A DNA stretch of 64,000 nt. It comes from CBDBND01 sp965207985. GTDB taxonomy: Bacteria > Pseudomonadota > Alphaproteobacteria > Rhodospirillales > Rhodospirillaceae. Positions 1-7,460 of the stretch are shown here, one piece after another. Both the position numbers and the translations under genes were made by a program. Where the stretch lies: assembly GCA_965207985.1 (NCBI GenBank), contig CBDBND010000035.1, positions 558,001 to 622,000 on the forward strand, given 5' to 3'. Numbering within the stretch: the first letter of the stretch is position 1; every line of letters begins with the position of its first letter. The notes beneath the pieces are model-generated. The model was not told the DNA's origin and ran no database searches. It worked only from the letters and a program-made list of their open reading frames with translations.

Positions 1-803
1 CGGATTTCATCTTTGCCAGCAGCAATTCCCGCGGCATGCGTTCCACGTCCGCACACTTCGTAAATGTGGGAGGGACAATATGATGCCGCTCTTCCTCTAG
101 TTTGCGATTCAGTTCCATCTCGGCAAAGACTTTCGTCGCCATCGTCAACTTCACGCGAGAAACAGGCTTGATGAACGATCTTGCCCGAAAGAAAATTGTG
201 GTCGTCATGAAAGCCGTTACCCAAAATAACCACGCCTTGACCTTCTCCGGTATGTCCTAACTCCCAAACGGCAGGCGCATTAATTTCGCCTATTGAATCC
301 ATGATTTGCGGCCTTTCTCGGGCTTGCCTAACCCTATTACTCGCTGATTTTCCAACCGGCCCAAGGTCGTTACTTTTTTCAAGATCGAAAGGCCGGTCCA
401 GCTGTATGGATATGACCTCTTCATTTTCCAGCAGGCGTTCAAACTGTGGTATATCGACGGTCGCTAACATTACGGGGGAGTTACGATATTCATGTTCTAT
501 GGAAATGCGGTGTAAAGCCAGATCACGTTTCAGCGCTTCACCCCTGTGCCTAATGGCAGACCGCATTTCTGATATAGAAGCATTTTCCCGAAAACGCTGA
601 TTCGTACGCCGACCTGAAACTGCTCCTATTAGCATCCGGTCCCCGTTGATTTGAAAGCGCACCAAGACACGGGCATGACCTTCCATGGCGATGTGTGCTC
701 GTATTTCATCGATCCATGGCGTTCCACTTACTGATTGAGCGTAAGCAGAAAAGGTCAAAGCAAGACTACAAATCAGTGAGAGCAGGACCGACCGAGTGAG
801 CAT
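1..803 (-). CDS. S8 (subtilisin-like) peptidase family protein, partial, catalytic Asp and His replaced
   Basis: The reading frame opens at an ATG at 803 and stays open to the left edge, so only the first 267 residues are visible. Residues 1-22 form a signal peptide ending in AYAQ. Residues about 45-137 resemble the inhibitor I9 propeptide of subtilases. The core then follows with GEGQGVVILGNGFHDDHNFL at 186-204, which aligns with the family pattern ending in VLDTG, and CGRGTHAAGIAAG at 251-263, which aligns with HGTHVAGIAAG. The catalytic Asp of DTG is therefore Gly195 and the catalytic His of HGTH is Arg253. The serine block lies outside the window. Family assignment is firm; lack of activity is an inference. 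The reading frame is clean, so this looks like a maintained pseudo-enzyme or a very recent loss, not an obvious frameshifted pseudogene. Confidence 0.8.
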   Translation of the reverse strand, partial: MLTRSVLLSLICSLALTFSAYAQSVSGTPWIDEIRAHIAMEGHARVLVRFQINGDRMLIGAVSGRRTNQRFRENASISEMRSAIRHRGEALKRDLALHRISIEHEYRNSPVMLATVDIPQFERLLENEEVISIQLDRPFDLEKSNDLGPVGKSASNRVRQARERPQIMDSIGEINAPAVWELGHTGEGQGVVILGNGFHDDHNFLSGKIVHQACFSREVDDGDESLCRDGTESQTRGRAASYCPSHIYEVCGRGTHAAGIAAGKDEI

Positions 804-891
804 GATACTTATCTCCGATCTATAGTGGCTAAACGCATCTCATTTTGATGGCGTGAATAGGTATAGGAAATAGGCTGTGCCCATTGTCCGT

Positions 892-1050
892 CGTCAGAGT
901 AACTGCTTAGGGCCAACTCTCTTGGGCCTTTGTTCCCTGGGTTTAGGCACCAAAACATTTGTTCGCTTGGGAGTGACCAAACAAGGCGTGGCTAGTAACG
1001 GCGAAAACTCAGCTAACTAGACTAACAAATTATTTTAGTCTGACAATGCC
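892..1050 (+). repeat. MITE-like dispersed repeat, copy 1
   Basis: About 160 bp highly similar to 26651-26818 and, in reverse, to 39731-39882. The shared core includes GGGCCAACTCTCTTGGGCC near the left end, and the right end is TCTGACAATGCC. The left terminal repeat is degraded in this copy compared with the perfect ends at 26651-26818. Confidence 0.75.
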
Positions 1051-1202
1051 GTCGGAAGGGTTGTGCCGTCGGAGGGTTGGTGTGAATTTTCGGCTCTGTT
1101 GTTAAGCCATCGACCGCAGGTCTGGGCAGCCGCATTACCGATCACCTTCATCGCCGCCCGGTATGACTGTAACCTGTCCGTGACGATCGTGGCTGGCCGG
1201 CC

Positions 1203-2165
1203 ATGACGCTTCTAAACCTGCTTCAGAAACTCAAGCGCAGCCCTACGATGCCCGACCTCGTCCTGCCCCAGTCCTTCGCAACTCTGGACCTCACGATGGA
1301 CGACGGTGCACCGATACGCGTCGTGCGCCACGGCAACCCGTCCGGGCCGCGCGTGGTGCTGAGCCACGGAAACGGCTTTGCGAGCGATTCCTACTTCCCG
1401 TTCTGGCGGCTGATGCTGGAGCGGTTCGACCTCGCCTTGTTCGATTTTCGCAACTGCGGACGCAACCCGTTCCACGCTGCTGAGCCGCATGACTACCCGC
1501 GCTTCGCGCGCGACAACGCGGCGGTGCATAGTGCGATCACGAAGGAATGGGGCGGGAAGACCACGATCGGTATTTTCCATTCCATGTCGGCGATCGCAGC
1601 GCTGCTCGCGGTGGTCGACAGCGTCTGGCACTGGGATGCGCTGGTGCTGTTCGATCCGCCGGTGGTCCCGCCCGAAGGGAACCCGCTGCGAGGCCCGCTG
1701 ATGACCGAGGGTGAGTTGATGCGTAACGCCGCCCAGATTCGACAGAACCGGTTCCGGAATCCCGAGGAGCTGGCCGACGTGTTCCGCTACCTGCCACGCT
1801 TCCGGCGCCTGCGGAAGGGGGTGGCGGAACTTAATGCGCGCTCGGTGCTGCGTTTCGATCCCGCGAGAGGCGAATGGCTTCTCTGTTGCCCCGGCCCGGT
1901 CGAGGCCGGTCTCTATGTCGAGGTCGCCGGGCTGCCGATCTGGCGAAAGCCGGGTTTGCCGACACGCCCGCTCCTGATCGTCGGCTCCGACCCGGAGCCC
2001 GAGGACGCGCCGAAGACCGCGCCCTGCTGCAAGCTGTTCTGCGAGACATTCGGTATCGATTACGCTTTCGTACCCAATACCAGCCACCTTCTACAGCTCG
2101 AGGAGCCGGAACAATGCTTCGCCCTGTTAGACGGTTTCCTCGCCGAAAACGGGATCGCCGCATGA
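1203..2165 (+). CDS. alpha/beta hydrolase
   Basis: A 320-residue alpha/beta hydrolase fold protein. SHGNGF at 54-59 is the oxyanion-hole strand and turn, GIFHSMSA at 123-130 is the nucleophile elbow with Ser127, a late GSDPEPED supplies the acid, and NTSHLLQLEEP near 290 supplies the catalytic His. The elbow departs from GxSxG (HSMSA), as in several uncharacterised hydrolases. Neither start has a good Shine-Dalgarno sequence; an internal ATG at 1248 (MPDLVLPQ) may be the true start, because the first 15 residues do not belong to the fold. There is no signal peptide, so it is cytoplasmic. It stands alone between a repeat and an IS5 remnant. Substrate unknown. Confidence 0.85.
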   Translation: MTLLNLLQKLKRSPTMPDLVLPQSFATLDLTMDDGAPIRVVRHGNPSGPRVVLSHGNGFASDSYFPFWRLMLERFDLALFDFRNCGRNPFHAAEPHDYPRFARDNAAVHSAITKEWGGKTTIGIFHSMSAIAALLAVVDSVWHWDALVLFDPPVVPPEGNPLRGPLMTEGELMRNAAQIRQNRFRNPEELADVFRYLPRFRRLRKGVAELNARSVLRFDPARGEWLLCCPGPVEAGLYVEVAGLPIWRKPGLPTRPLLIVGSDPEPEDAPKTAPCCKLFCETFGIDYAFVPNTSHLLQLEEPEQCFALLDGFLAENGIAA

Positions 2166-2438
2166 CGGGCCGCTCCATACCTGACGCAAAAATCGCCGCG
2201 TTCTGCTCGCGGCACACGGCAAGGTAACGCTCAGTGACCTCGCCGTCGATTATGCGTTAAATCTATAGCTCTGACATTGTCATAAAGTTTTGCTTGGTTG
2301 TCTTTCATCGTACCCTCATAGGGATTTAAGGGCGTAAAAACTTGCTTTGTCTGGCTTAGACCGGACAAGTATAGACGACGAAGGTTGTCATTTCCGCAAA
2401 CCTTATTGGCTGGTCTTCGTGATGCCAGCCGACCAGAT

Positions 2439-2466
2439 GTGGATAAGGTTTTCGAAAGGGACAGGA
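2439..2466 (+). repeat. Short dispersed motif (consensus TGTGGATRAGGTTTTCGRAA), copy A
   Basis: The motif ends exactly where sequence homologous to the IS5 element begins. Related copies are at 20031-20058, 31461-31486, 39157-39184 and 44434-44456. See findings. Confidence 0.5.
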
Positions 2467-2905
2467 CTCAAAATCAGGCCATCGGCCGATCACGGGGCGG
2501 ATTGACCACCAAGATCATCGCCCTGGTCGACGCACTGGGGTGTCTGGTCCGCTTCGTGCTGCTCCCTGGCCAGCGCCACGACATGATGGGCGTCCAGCCG
2601 TTGATCGACGACGTTCACTTCGATGCCCTCATCGCCGACAAGGCATTCGATGCCGGCTGGCTGCGAGAGCAACTGGACCAACGTGGCGCAAGCGCCGTCA
2701 TTCCCTCGCTCGCCAACAGGAAGCGGCCGGCGGCCTACGACAAGCACCTGTACCGCTGGCGACATCTGATCGAAAACTACTTCGCCAAGATCAAGGAATT
2801 CCGTGGCATCGCAACACGCTACGACAAGACCGACATCAGCTACGCCGCAAACTGCAACCTCGTCGAAACCATCATCGCCATGCGTTAAAGGTCAACAGAC
2901 CCTAG
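2464..2905 (+). mobile_element. IS5 family (IS427-like) element, right-end fragment with truncated transposase
   Basis: Nearly identical to the right half of the complete IS5 element at 44996-45840. The encoded fragment begins TQNQAIGRSRGGLTTKIIAL and carries the C-terminal catalytic part, including RYDKTDISYAANCNLVETII, ending at 2888. The right terminal inverted repeat GTCAACAGACCCTAG is present at 2891-2905, but the left half of the element is missing. The frame is open upstream to 2385, but those codons are unrelated to the transposase. It cannot be functional alone. Confidence 0.85.
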
Positions 2906-3249
2906 TCCTGACCGTCTTGTGAAACCAGCTTAACGCATTTCGTGAACTGGGTCGCAGTGATCCCAATCTCCTGACCGCCCTCCACTGGTTAGTGACAATG
3001 AGCGAGAAACCAGAGGGTTTCGAAAAGGTTTTCCAGTTCGTGAGGCATGCCCCAAAGCCGGCCGCGAAGGAAGCACAATGCGCGATCAGGCAAATCCTTG
3101 CTGGCCGGGCCTGCGCCCACCAGATCGAACTAGCGATCCCGGAAGCAGAGCGAGATCGCTGGCCGCTCGCCTATGCAATCTCCTGGATCTGGGTCGCCGG
3201 TGAGAACTCGGTGATGCCTCCCTGGGTTCGCCACCAATTTCCCAAGGCG
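2906..3249. other. Remnant region without a recognisable gene
   Basis: A plus-strand frame opens at 2992 (MTMSEKPEGFEKVFQF) and runs into the IS66 remnant in another frame. I do not recognise it. It is most likely a degraded piece of transposon cargo. Confidence 0.4.
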
Positions 3250-3562
3250 GGTGGCCTACATCGCCCGACACTGGGACGGTCTCCAGATGTTTCTCCAAGA
3301 CGGACGTGTGGAGATGGATTCCAACAGCGTGGAGAATCTCATCCGCCCAGTTGCTCTCAATCGCAAGAATGCATTGTTCGCCGGGCACGACGAGGGCGCC
3401 GCCGCGTGGGGACGTATTGCTTCACTCATCGAAACGGCCAAGCTTAATGGTGTGGAACCCTACGCCTACCTCAAGGCAACCCTCGAAGCGATCGCAGACG
3501 GGCATCCCCGCTCGAACGTCGACGAGCTCCTACCCTGGAACTCCACGAACTCGTCAAGCTGA
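3250..3562 (+). pseudogene. IS66 family transposase (TnpC), C-terminal fragment
   Basis: The translated fragment YIARHWDGLQMFLQDGRVEM, followed by NSVENLIRPVALNRKNALFA, then SLIETAKLNGVEPYAYL and a closing DELLPW, is the characteristic end of IS66 TnpC. About 100 of the usual 500 or more residues remain. The catalytic Asp residues are absent. There is no tnpA or tnpB nearby. Confidence 0.85.
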
Positions 3563-3659
3563 AATCAAGGTGAGGCGCACGCACCGCTTACTCCTCATCG
3601 TCGACTATCAATATTCGATTTTTGGCCATGGCGATAAAGTTAACGACCGTATAACCGGC

Positions 3660-4010
3660 TTAAAAAGATTCAAGCGCCTCATCCCGGCTAGCCAGCACAG
3701 TTAAAATCTTGTCGAAGCCGCTAATCTCAAAAACCTCGGCCACCATTTTCGACAGGCCACAGAAGACGGACTTACCGTCCCTAGACTGACACTCGCGCGC
3801 CGCTACCAATAGCACTCTCAAACCCGCACTACTAATATAGCTCAGGTTCGTGAAGTCGAATACCAGCGACGATTGGCCAGCTTCCAGTTGATCGCGAATA
3901 ACTTCGTCAAGCATGCTCGCGTTGGTGCCGTCCACGCGCCCATTAACACATAGGACAAGCCCCTTGTCATGCTTTTCGACATCTATTGAAAGTTGAGTTT
4001 GAACACTCAT
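3660..4010 (-). CDS. STAS-domain protein (anti-anti-sigma factor type)
   Basis: A 116-residue single-domain STAS protein. The core is VNGRVDGTNASMLDEVI followed by FDFTNLSYISSAGLRVLLVA at about 61-80. The Ser in ISSAGL aligns with the phosphorylatable Ser of SpoIIAA-type antagonists. Such proteins bind an anti-sigma factor kinase in a partner-switching system. The start has a strong site, GGAGG, a few bases upstream. No kinase or phosphatase partner lies in the window. A paralogue at 16911-17285 shares most of the sequence, including GFDKxLxVxAxRDE at the C-terminus. Confidence 0.88.
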   Translation of the reverse strand: MSVQTQLSIDVEKHDKGLVLCVNGRVDGTNASMLDEVIRDQLEAGQSSLVFDFTNLSYISSAGLRVLLVAARECQSRDGKSVFCGLSKMVAEVFEISGFDKILTVLASRDEALESF

Positions 4011-4433
4011 TCATGCCTCCGATTTTATCTGCGAGATAACCCGATTCAAATTATCCCGCCGCTGATAGCTATACCCATTCGGTCTTACCGTGAAACATAG
4101 CCGGGAACGCCACGTCCGGTCCGCCTTGGCACCGCCGAACGGGTCCTGGCTTATATGGGTGCGGAGCCCATCGGCCCGGCCTTCCGGCGTGAGTCCGAAG
4201 GAGGGTGGTGGACCCTCGCGGGCCAACGGCATCAAAGTGCCAATGGGGAAGAGCAATCTCTTCACAGGCAAAGCGCCAACACTTCTCGTTCGCCGACGTT
4301 TTGAAACGGCTGCATCCCAACCTGAAGGTCGAAGCCGGGAATCTTCGGGACCTGCATGACCCGCCCAGTTGCTTCGGCAGGCAAGAATCACGGGTTCTGT
4401 CCGTATATGCTTCCTTGCCTGCTCTACCTCCCG
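4011..4433. other. No recognised gene
   Basis: Several frames are open on both strands because of high GC, but none resembles a known family. The part next to 4010 is the leader of the STAS gene. A short GC-rich inverted segment around 4100-4120 (GCCGG and CCGGT arms) may be a structured RNA remnant; I cannot identify it. Confidence 0.4.
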
Positions 4434-4841
4434 TCATCTGTCGCGCCGGGCGGCGTCGACAACGCGCTGCACGGTCGCCCGCGCGAGACGGAATTCCCGT
4501 GCGATCGCCGCCGGCTTCAAGCCGGCCTCGAAGGCGGCGAGGATCAGCTTTTCCTGTCCCGGAGTCACCGATGCGCCGCCGCCGGCTCTCGCTGGTCTCG
4601 CCGTTGCCGGCCTGGCCGAAACCGGCTTGTCGGCCTTCCGCTCCGACGCGGATGGCCCGCCAGCAGCGTTATGCCCACGCCGCCGGGCCTCTTCGGCCAC
4701 GGCCTTCGCGAGCCGGTCGAGTTGATCGTCGTCCAGCAGTCGCAGAGACCGGTTCAGATCGACCGGCAGGGCAATCCCCGGCTTCCGCCGGCCGGCAAAT
4801 CCTGTTGCAGGCCTTGCCGCCATGGACGTTTCCTCGTCCAT
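4434..4841 (-). CDS. Small helix-turn-helix protein coupled to a toxin-antitoxin pair
   Basis: A 135-residue protein. Its C-terminal 45 residues (TPGQEKLILAAFEAGLKPAA, then IAREFRLARATVQRVVDAA) form a resolvase/Hin-like helix-turn-helix. The N-terminal half contains a short LxxLDDDQLDRLAKAV helix and an Ala/Arg-rich linker. The ATG overlaps the stop of the upstream antitoxin gene by one base (TGATG), which suggests translational coupling. No recombinase catalytic domain is present. It may be an accessory DNA-binding protein or a degenerate resolvase tail. Confidence 0.6.
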   Translation of the reverse strand: MDEETSMAARPATGFAGRRKPGIALPVDLNRSLRLLDDDQLDRLAKAVAEEARRRGHNAAGGPSASERKADKPVSARPATARPARAGGGASVTPGQEKLILAAFEAGLKPAAIAREFRLARATVQRVVDAARRDR

Positions 4842-5146
4842 CAGCCGACCGGTCGCAGGTCCGTCCCGGTATCGAGCACCGGCAACCGGGCGATCGCCGC
4901 ACCGCTCTTCTCTTCGGCGAGCCGAAGCTCGTAGAGCTTCTGGAGGTTGAGCCAGAACTCGCCCGTGGTGCCGAAGAAACGCCCGAGCCGAAGCGCCGTG
5001 TCCCCGGTGATGGCGCGTTGGCCGTTCAGAATGCCGGTGATGCGGTTCGTCGGCACCTCGATGCGCCGGGCGAGCTCGGCCGCGCTCATGCCGAGCGCAT
5101 CAAGGTCTTCGCGCAGCGTCTCGCCGGGATGGATGGGTTCGCGCAT
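4841..5146 (-). CDS. higA: HigA-family antitoxin (XRE helix-turn-helix)
   Basis: A 101-residue protein starting MREPIHPGETLREDLDALGM, the classic HigA/VapI opening. The helix-turn-helix is MSAAELARRIEVPTNRITGI followed by GDTALRLGRFFGTTGEFWLN. It should bind and neutralise the toxin encoded just upstream and repress the promoter. The start at 5146 was chosen because it matches the family N-terminus; longer in-frame starts give unrelated sequence. It lies 10 bases after the toxin stop, so the order is toxin first, as in other HigBA loci. Confidence 0.9.
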   Translation of the reverse strand: MREPIHPGETLREDLDALGMSAAELARRIEVPTNRITGILNGQRAITGDTALRLGRFFGTTGEFWLNLQKLYELRLAEEKSGAAIARLPVLDTGTDLRPVG

Positions 5147-5156
5147 GTCGCGCCTC

Positions 5157-5432
5157 CTATCGGTGGTAGTCGACGATTTCCACCTCGGTAGGGCCGGGGC
5201 TGTCTTCCAGCCAGACGAAGCAGATTCGCCACTGGTCATTGATCCGAATACTCCACTGCCCCCGCCGTCGCCCCCTGAGCGCCTCCAGCCGGTTACCGGG
5301 CCGCGCCAGATCGCCGAGCCCGGTGGCCGCGTCAAGCTGGTCAAGCTTGCGCGAGGCGGTGCGCGCGAAGCCCGCAACCCGGCGTCCCCGGTAGAACGCC
5401 TCGGTACGCTTGTCCCTGAAGCCAACGATCAC
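5157..5432 (-). CDS. higB: HigB/RelE-family toxin
   Basis: A 91-residue RelE-superfamily toxin (MIVGFRDKRTEAFYRGRRVA), with the typical RKLDQLDAA helix, the RLEALRGRRRGQWSIRIND segment and WRICFVW strand, ending EVEIVDYHR. Members are ribosome-dependent mRNA endonucleases. The basic residues of the last two strands and the C-terminal His-Arg fit an active toxin. It is co-transcribed with higA and the small helix-turn-helix gene. Confidence 0.9.
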   Translation of the reverse strand: MIVGFRDKRTEAFYRGRRVAGFARTASRKLDQLDAATGLGDLARPGNRLEALRGRRRGQWSIRINDQWRICFVWLEDSPGPTEVEIVDYHR

Positions 5433-5466
5433 GACGCATCCGAATCACCGCCCCTGCATGGCGCTC

Positions 5467-5504
5467 ATCGTAGCGGCCGCATCTGCGTTACGTCAAGCAT
5501 AACG
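5467..5504 (-). promoter_or_regulatory. Candidate higBA promoter with overlapping palindrome
   Basis: On the minus strand TTGACG (5496-5491) and TACGAT (5472-5467) are separated by 18 bases and lie about 35 bases before the toxin start. An inverted repeat CGTTA/TAACG (5486-5490 and 5500-5504) overlaps the -35 box, as expected of an autoregulatory HigA operator. Inferred from spacing and sequence only. Confidence 0.5.
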
Positions 5505-5945
5505 AAATTGCTGTTGCCGGATCTCGTCATCCGCCGCCACTGACGCGCCGCCGTCCGGCACCGCACCCACAGCCTGTCGACGGCGTTCCGCAACCTGCGC
5601 AAGGACGAGGTCGAGGATAATGAAGCAGTTGCGCAGTGCATGGAACCAGAACCGTGCCCCGCCCGCCTCGCCGATGCGGGCGTTGAGATGGCGCAGGCCC
5701 TCGACATGGCCGGCCCTGGTAGTCGCCGACGGGAACACCCAGGCGCGGGTTCTCTCGGGGAAGTCGTCCCGCTCGGCGCGGCGGCGCTTGAGGATCTCGG
5801 CAAGCTGGCGGGTGACGGGAAACTCCAGCGGCTCGCCGGTCTTGGTCTCCTCTATGCGGAGCACCCGTGCATCGAGGTCGACCTGCGCCCAGCGCAGCCC
5901 GAAGACTTCGGTGCGGCGCATGCCGGTGTTGGTACCGGCCACCTG
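5493..5945 (-). pseudogene. Tyrosine recombinase (phage integrase) catalytic-domain fragment
   Basis: The fragment contains TGMRRTEVFGLRWAQVDLDA (box I Arg), TKTGEPLEFPVT, and FWFHALRNCF (box II His-x-x-Arg). The region carrying the last His and the Tyr nucleophile is not recognisable, and the whole arm-binding and core-binding N-terminus is missing. It is fused in frame to the start of a fliN-like gene (see next entry). Confidence 0.75.
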
Positions 5946-6083
5946 ACCGGACAACTCTTGCAAACCAAGATCGTCATCGGATTCAGGGGCAGTGTCATCC
6001 GTTTCCGTGTCTTCCACTGCCGTGTCTTCCGCTTCCGGTGACTCTTCCGCTTCTTCAGCGATATCGTCTTCGTCGTCTGCCAT
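5945..6083 (-). pseudogene. fliN: fliN (flagellar motor switch), N-terminal fragment
   Basis: The ATG at 6083 is preceded by GGAGGTGG and opens MADDEDDIAEEAEESPEAED, an acidic N-terminus like that of alphaproteobacterial FliN. After about 45 residues the frame continues straight into integrase sequence, so the SpoA/C-ring domain is absent. Identity rests on position directly after fliH and on composition, so it is inferred. The ribosome-binding site lies in a perfect hairpin, CCACCTC/GAGGTGG (6095-6112). Confidence 0.5.
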
Positions 6084-6139
6084 ACTCTTCCCCACCTCCT
6101 CCGAGGTGGCCCCACCACAGTTTAGGTACTTGATCGCAC

Positions 6140-7033
6140 CTAAGATTCAGAAGGATCAACGCCTTCTTCTTGGTCTCCATCTTCCGGTGCAGTGTCCGGT
6201 TCATCCGGCGCCGCTGTGTTCTGTTCAGCGTTGTCGTCCACCGCTTCCGTTTCAACTTCGCTCAATCCGTCCGCAGCCGCATCAAGCTCCTCCACATTAA
6301 CAGGCCCGACATTGTCGGCGATGATTGCGCGGATATCTTGCCAAAGGCGGGCTTCGCTGCGGTCCGCGCCGCCACTATCCCATTCGACCCGGCAGTCACC
6401 CGGCTGAAACTCATAATCGGACACAACTTTGAACGTGCCGTTGAAATTCGACTGTGCGCTGACCTCTGTCAGCTTGGCTTGCAAGCCGTCCACAATCATT
6501 TCATGGGCCCGGACCACCAGCGTTGGTTCATCATAGACCAGAGGCAATACCTCTTTGACCAGGTCCTCAATTGAATCGTAAGCGTGTTTGACGGCGTGAC
6601 CGGGAAGCACCTTTTCAATCACCCTATAAACCATACGCAGTGCCATCTCGCCGGTTTCGCGGTTGGCTTCTGCCTGCCGTTCTTCCAGGGCGCCCAGCGT
6701 TTTGGAAATAATGGCGACAGCGTCGGCGACGTAGTGTTCTCTTGCCGTCTCTGCTTCTTCCAAGGCATCGGTGTGACCCTTGACGTAGCCTTCTTCGCGG
6801 ACTGCATCGACCTGTTCTTCTGTAAAGGTTTTGGCCGGCGGGGGAGGCGGTTTTTTCTCTGCAGCGGCCTCGTCCGTGGTCCGGTTCTTGGCTTCCTCTT
6901 CTTTGGAGTCCGGCAAGTCCACCTTGACCTTTGGCCCGTACTTCTCTCCAGGCAAATAGATTTTTGTCGGATCGTCGAAAGAACGATCGAACAGAAACGG
7001 TTTCGGCCGGGCGGATGTCGAAACGGGAGACAT
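6140..7033 (-). CDS. fliH: FliH-like flagellar assembly protein
   Basis: A 297-residue protein. The N-terminus (KPFLFDRSFDDP) and a Pro-rich linker are followed by the FliH core: FTEEQVDAVREEGYVKGHTD, then a helical region and EKVLPGHAVKHAYDSIEDLV, then a FliH/HrpE-type C-terminal domain with CRVEWDSGGADRSEARLWQD. FliH regulates the FliI export ATPase and tethers it to the C-ring. An acidic tail of about 60 residues follows. Full length and uninterrupted, although its neighbours fliG, fliF and fliN are broken, so it is unlikely to support a working flagellum here. Confidence 0.88.
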   Translation of the reverse strand: MSPVSTSARPKPFLFDRSFDDPTKIYLPGEKYGPKVKVDLPDSKEEEAKNRTTDEAAAEKKPPPPPAKTFTEEQVDAVREEGYVKGHTDALEEAETAREHYVADAVAIISKTLGALEERQAEANRETGEMALRMVYRVIEKVLPGHAVKHAYDSIEDLVKEVLPLVYDEPTLVVRAHEMIVDGLQAKLTEVSAQSNFNGTFKVVSDYEFQPGDCRVEWDSGGADRSEARLWQDIRAIIADNVGPVNVEELDAAADGLSEVETEAVDDNAEQNTAAPDEPDTAPEDGDQEEGVDPSES

Positions 7034-7054
7034 GACAGGTACCGCTCTCGCTCC

Positions 7055-7460
7055 TTAGTAGACCAGTTCGTCGTCTTCCTTGCCTTCGGAGATGATGATC
7101 TGACCGGAATTGGCCAGCTCCTTGGCGAGGGCAACGATGGCATTCTGAGCCTCTTCCACGTCGCGCAAGCGCAGAGGACCGAGCGCTTCCATATCGTCCT
7201 TGAGCATCTTGCCCGCGCGTTCGGACATATTGCCGAAGAACAATTCCTTGAGATCGTCCGACGATCCTTTGAGGGCTGTGCCCAATTTGTCCTTTTCCAC
7301 GTGCCGCAGCAGTGTCTGAATGGCCGTGGCATCCAGACGGATGAGATACTCGAAAGTAAACATCAACTGCTTGATCTTCTCGGCGGATTCCCGGTTGCGT
7401 TCTTCCAAAGCGGTGAGGAAGCGGCTTTCTGTGTTGCGGTCCAGGTTGTTGAAGATTCCC
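7055..7460 (-). pseudogene. fliG: fliG, C-terminal fragment
   Basis: Only the last roughly 135 residues of FliG remain. Reading starts inside FNNLDRNTESRFLTALEERN and continues with KIKQLMFTFEYLIRLD, LRHVEKDKLGTALKGSS, GNMSERAGKMLKDDMEALGP and the torque helix region RLRDVEEAQNAIVALAKELA. An internal ATG at 7408 is in frame. The N-terminal two thirds, including the FliF-binding part, are deleted. The junction with fliF lies around 7455-7465 and is out of frame. Confidence 0.85.

Noticed and set aside
1212..2087. Long open frame antisense to the alpha/beta hydrolase
   Set aside because: High-GC shadow of a clear family member on the other strand; no homology or ribosome-binding site.
4085..4125. 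GCCGG/CCGGT arms resembling group II intron domain V
   Set aside because: It lacks the upper stem and GAAA loop, and no other intron part is near.
4205..5191. 328-codon plus-strand frame across the toxin-antitoxin locus
   Set aside because: It is antisense to higA and the coupled gene, is rich in Arg/Pro, and has no domain.
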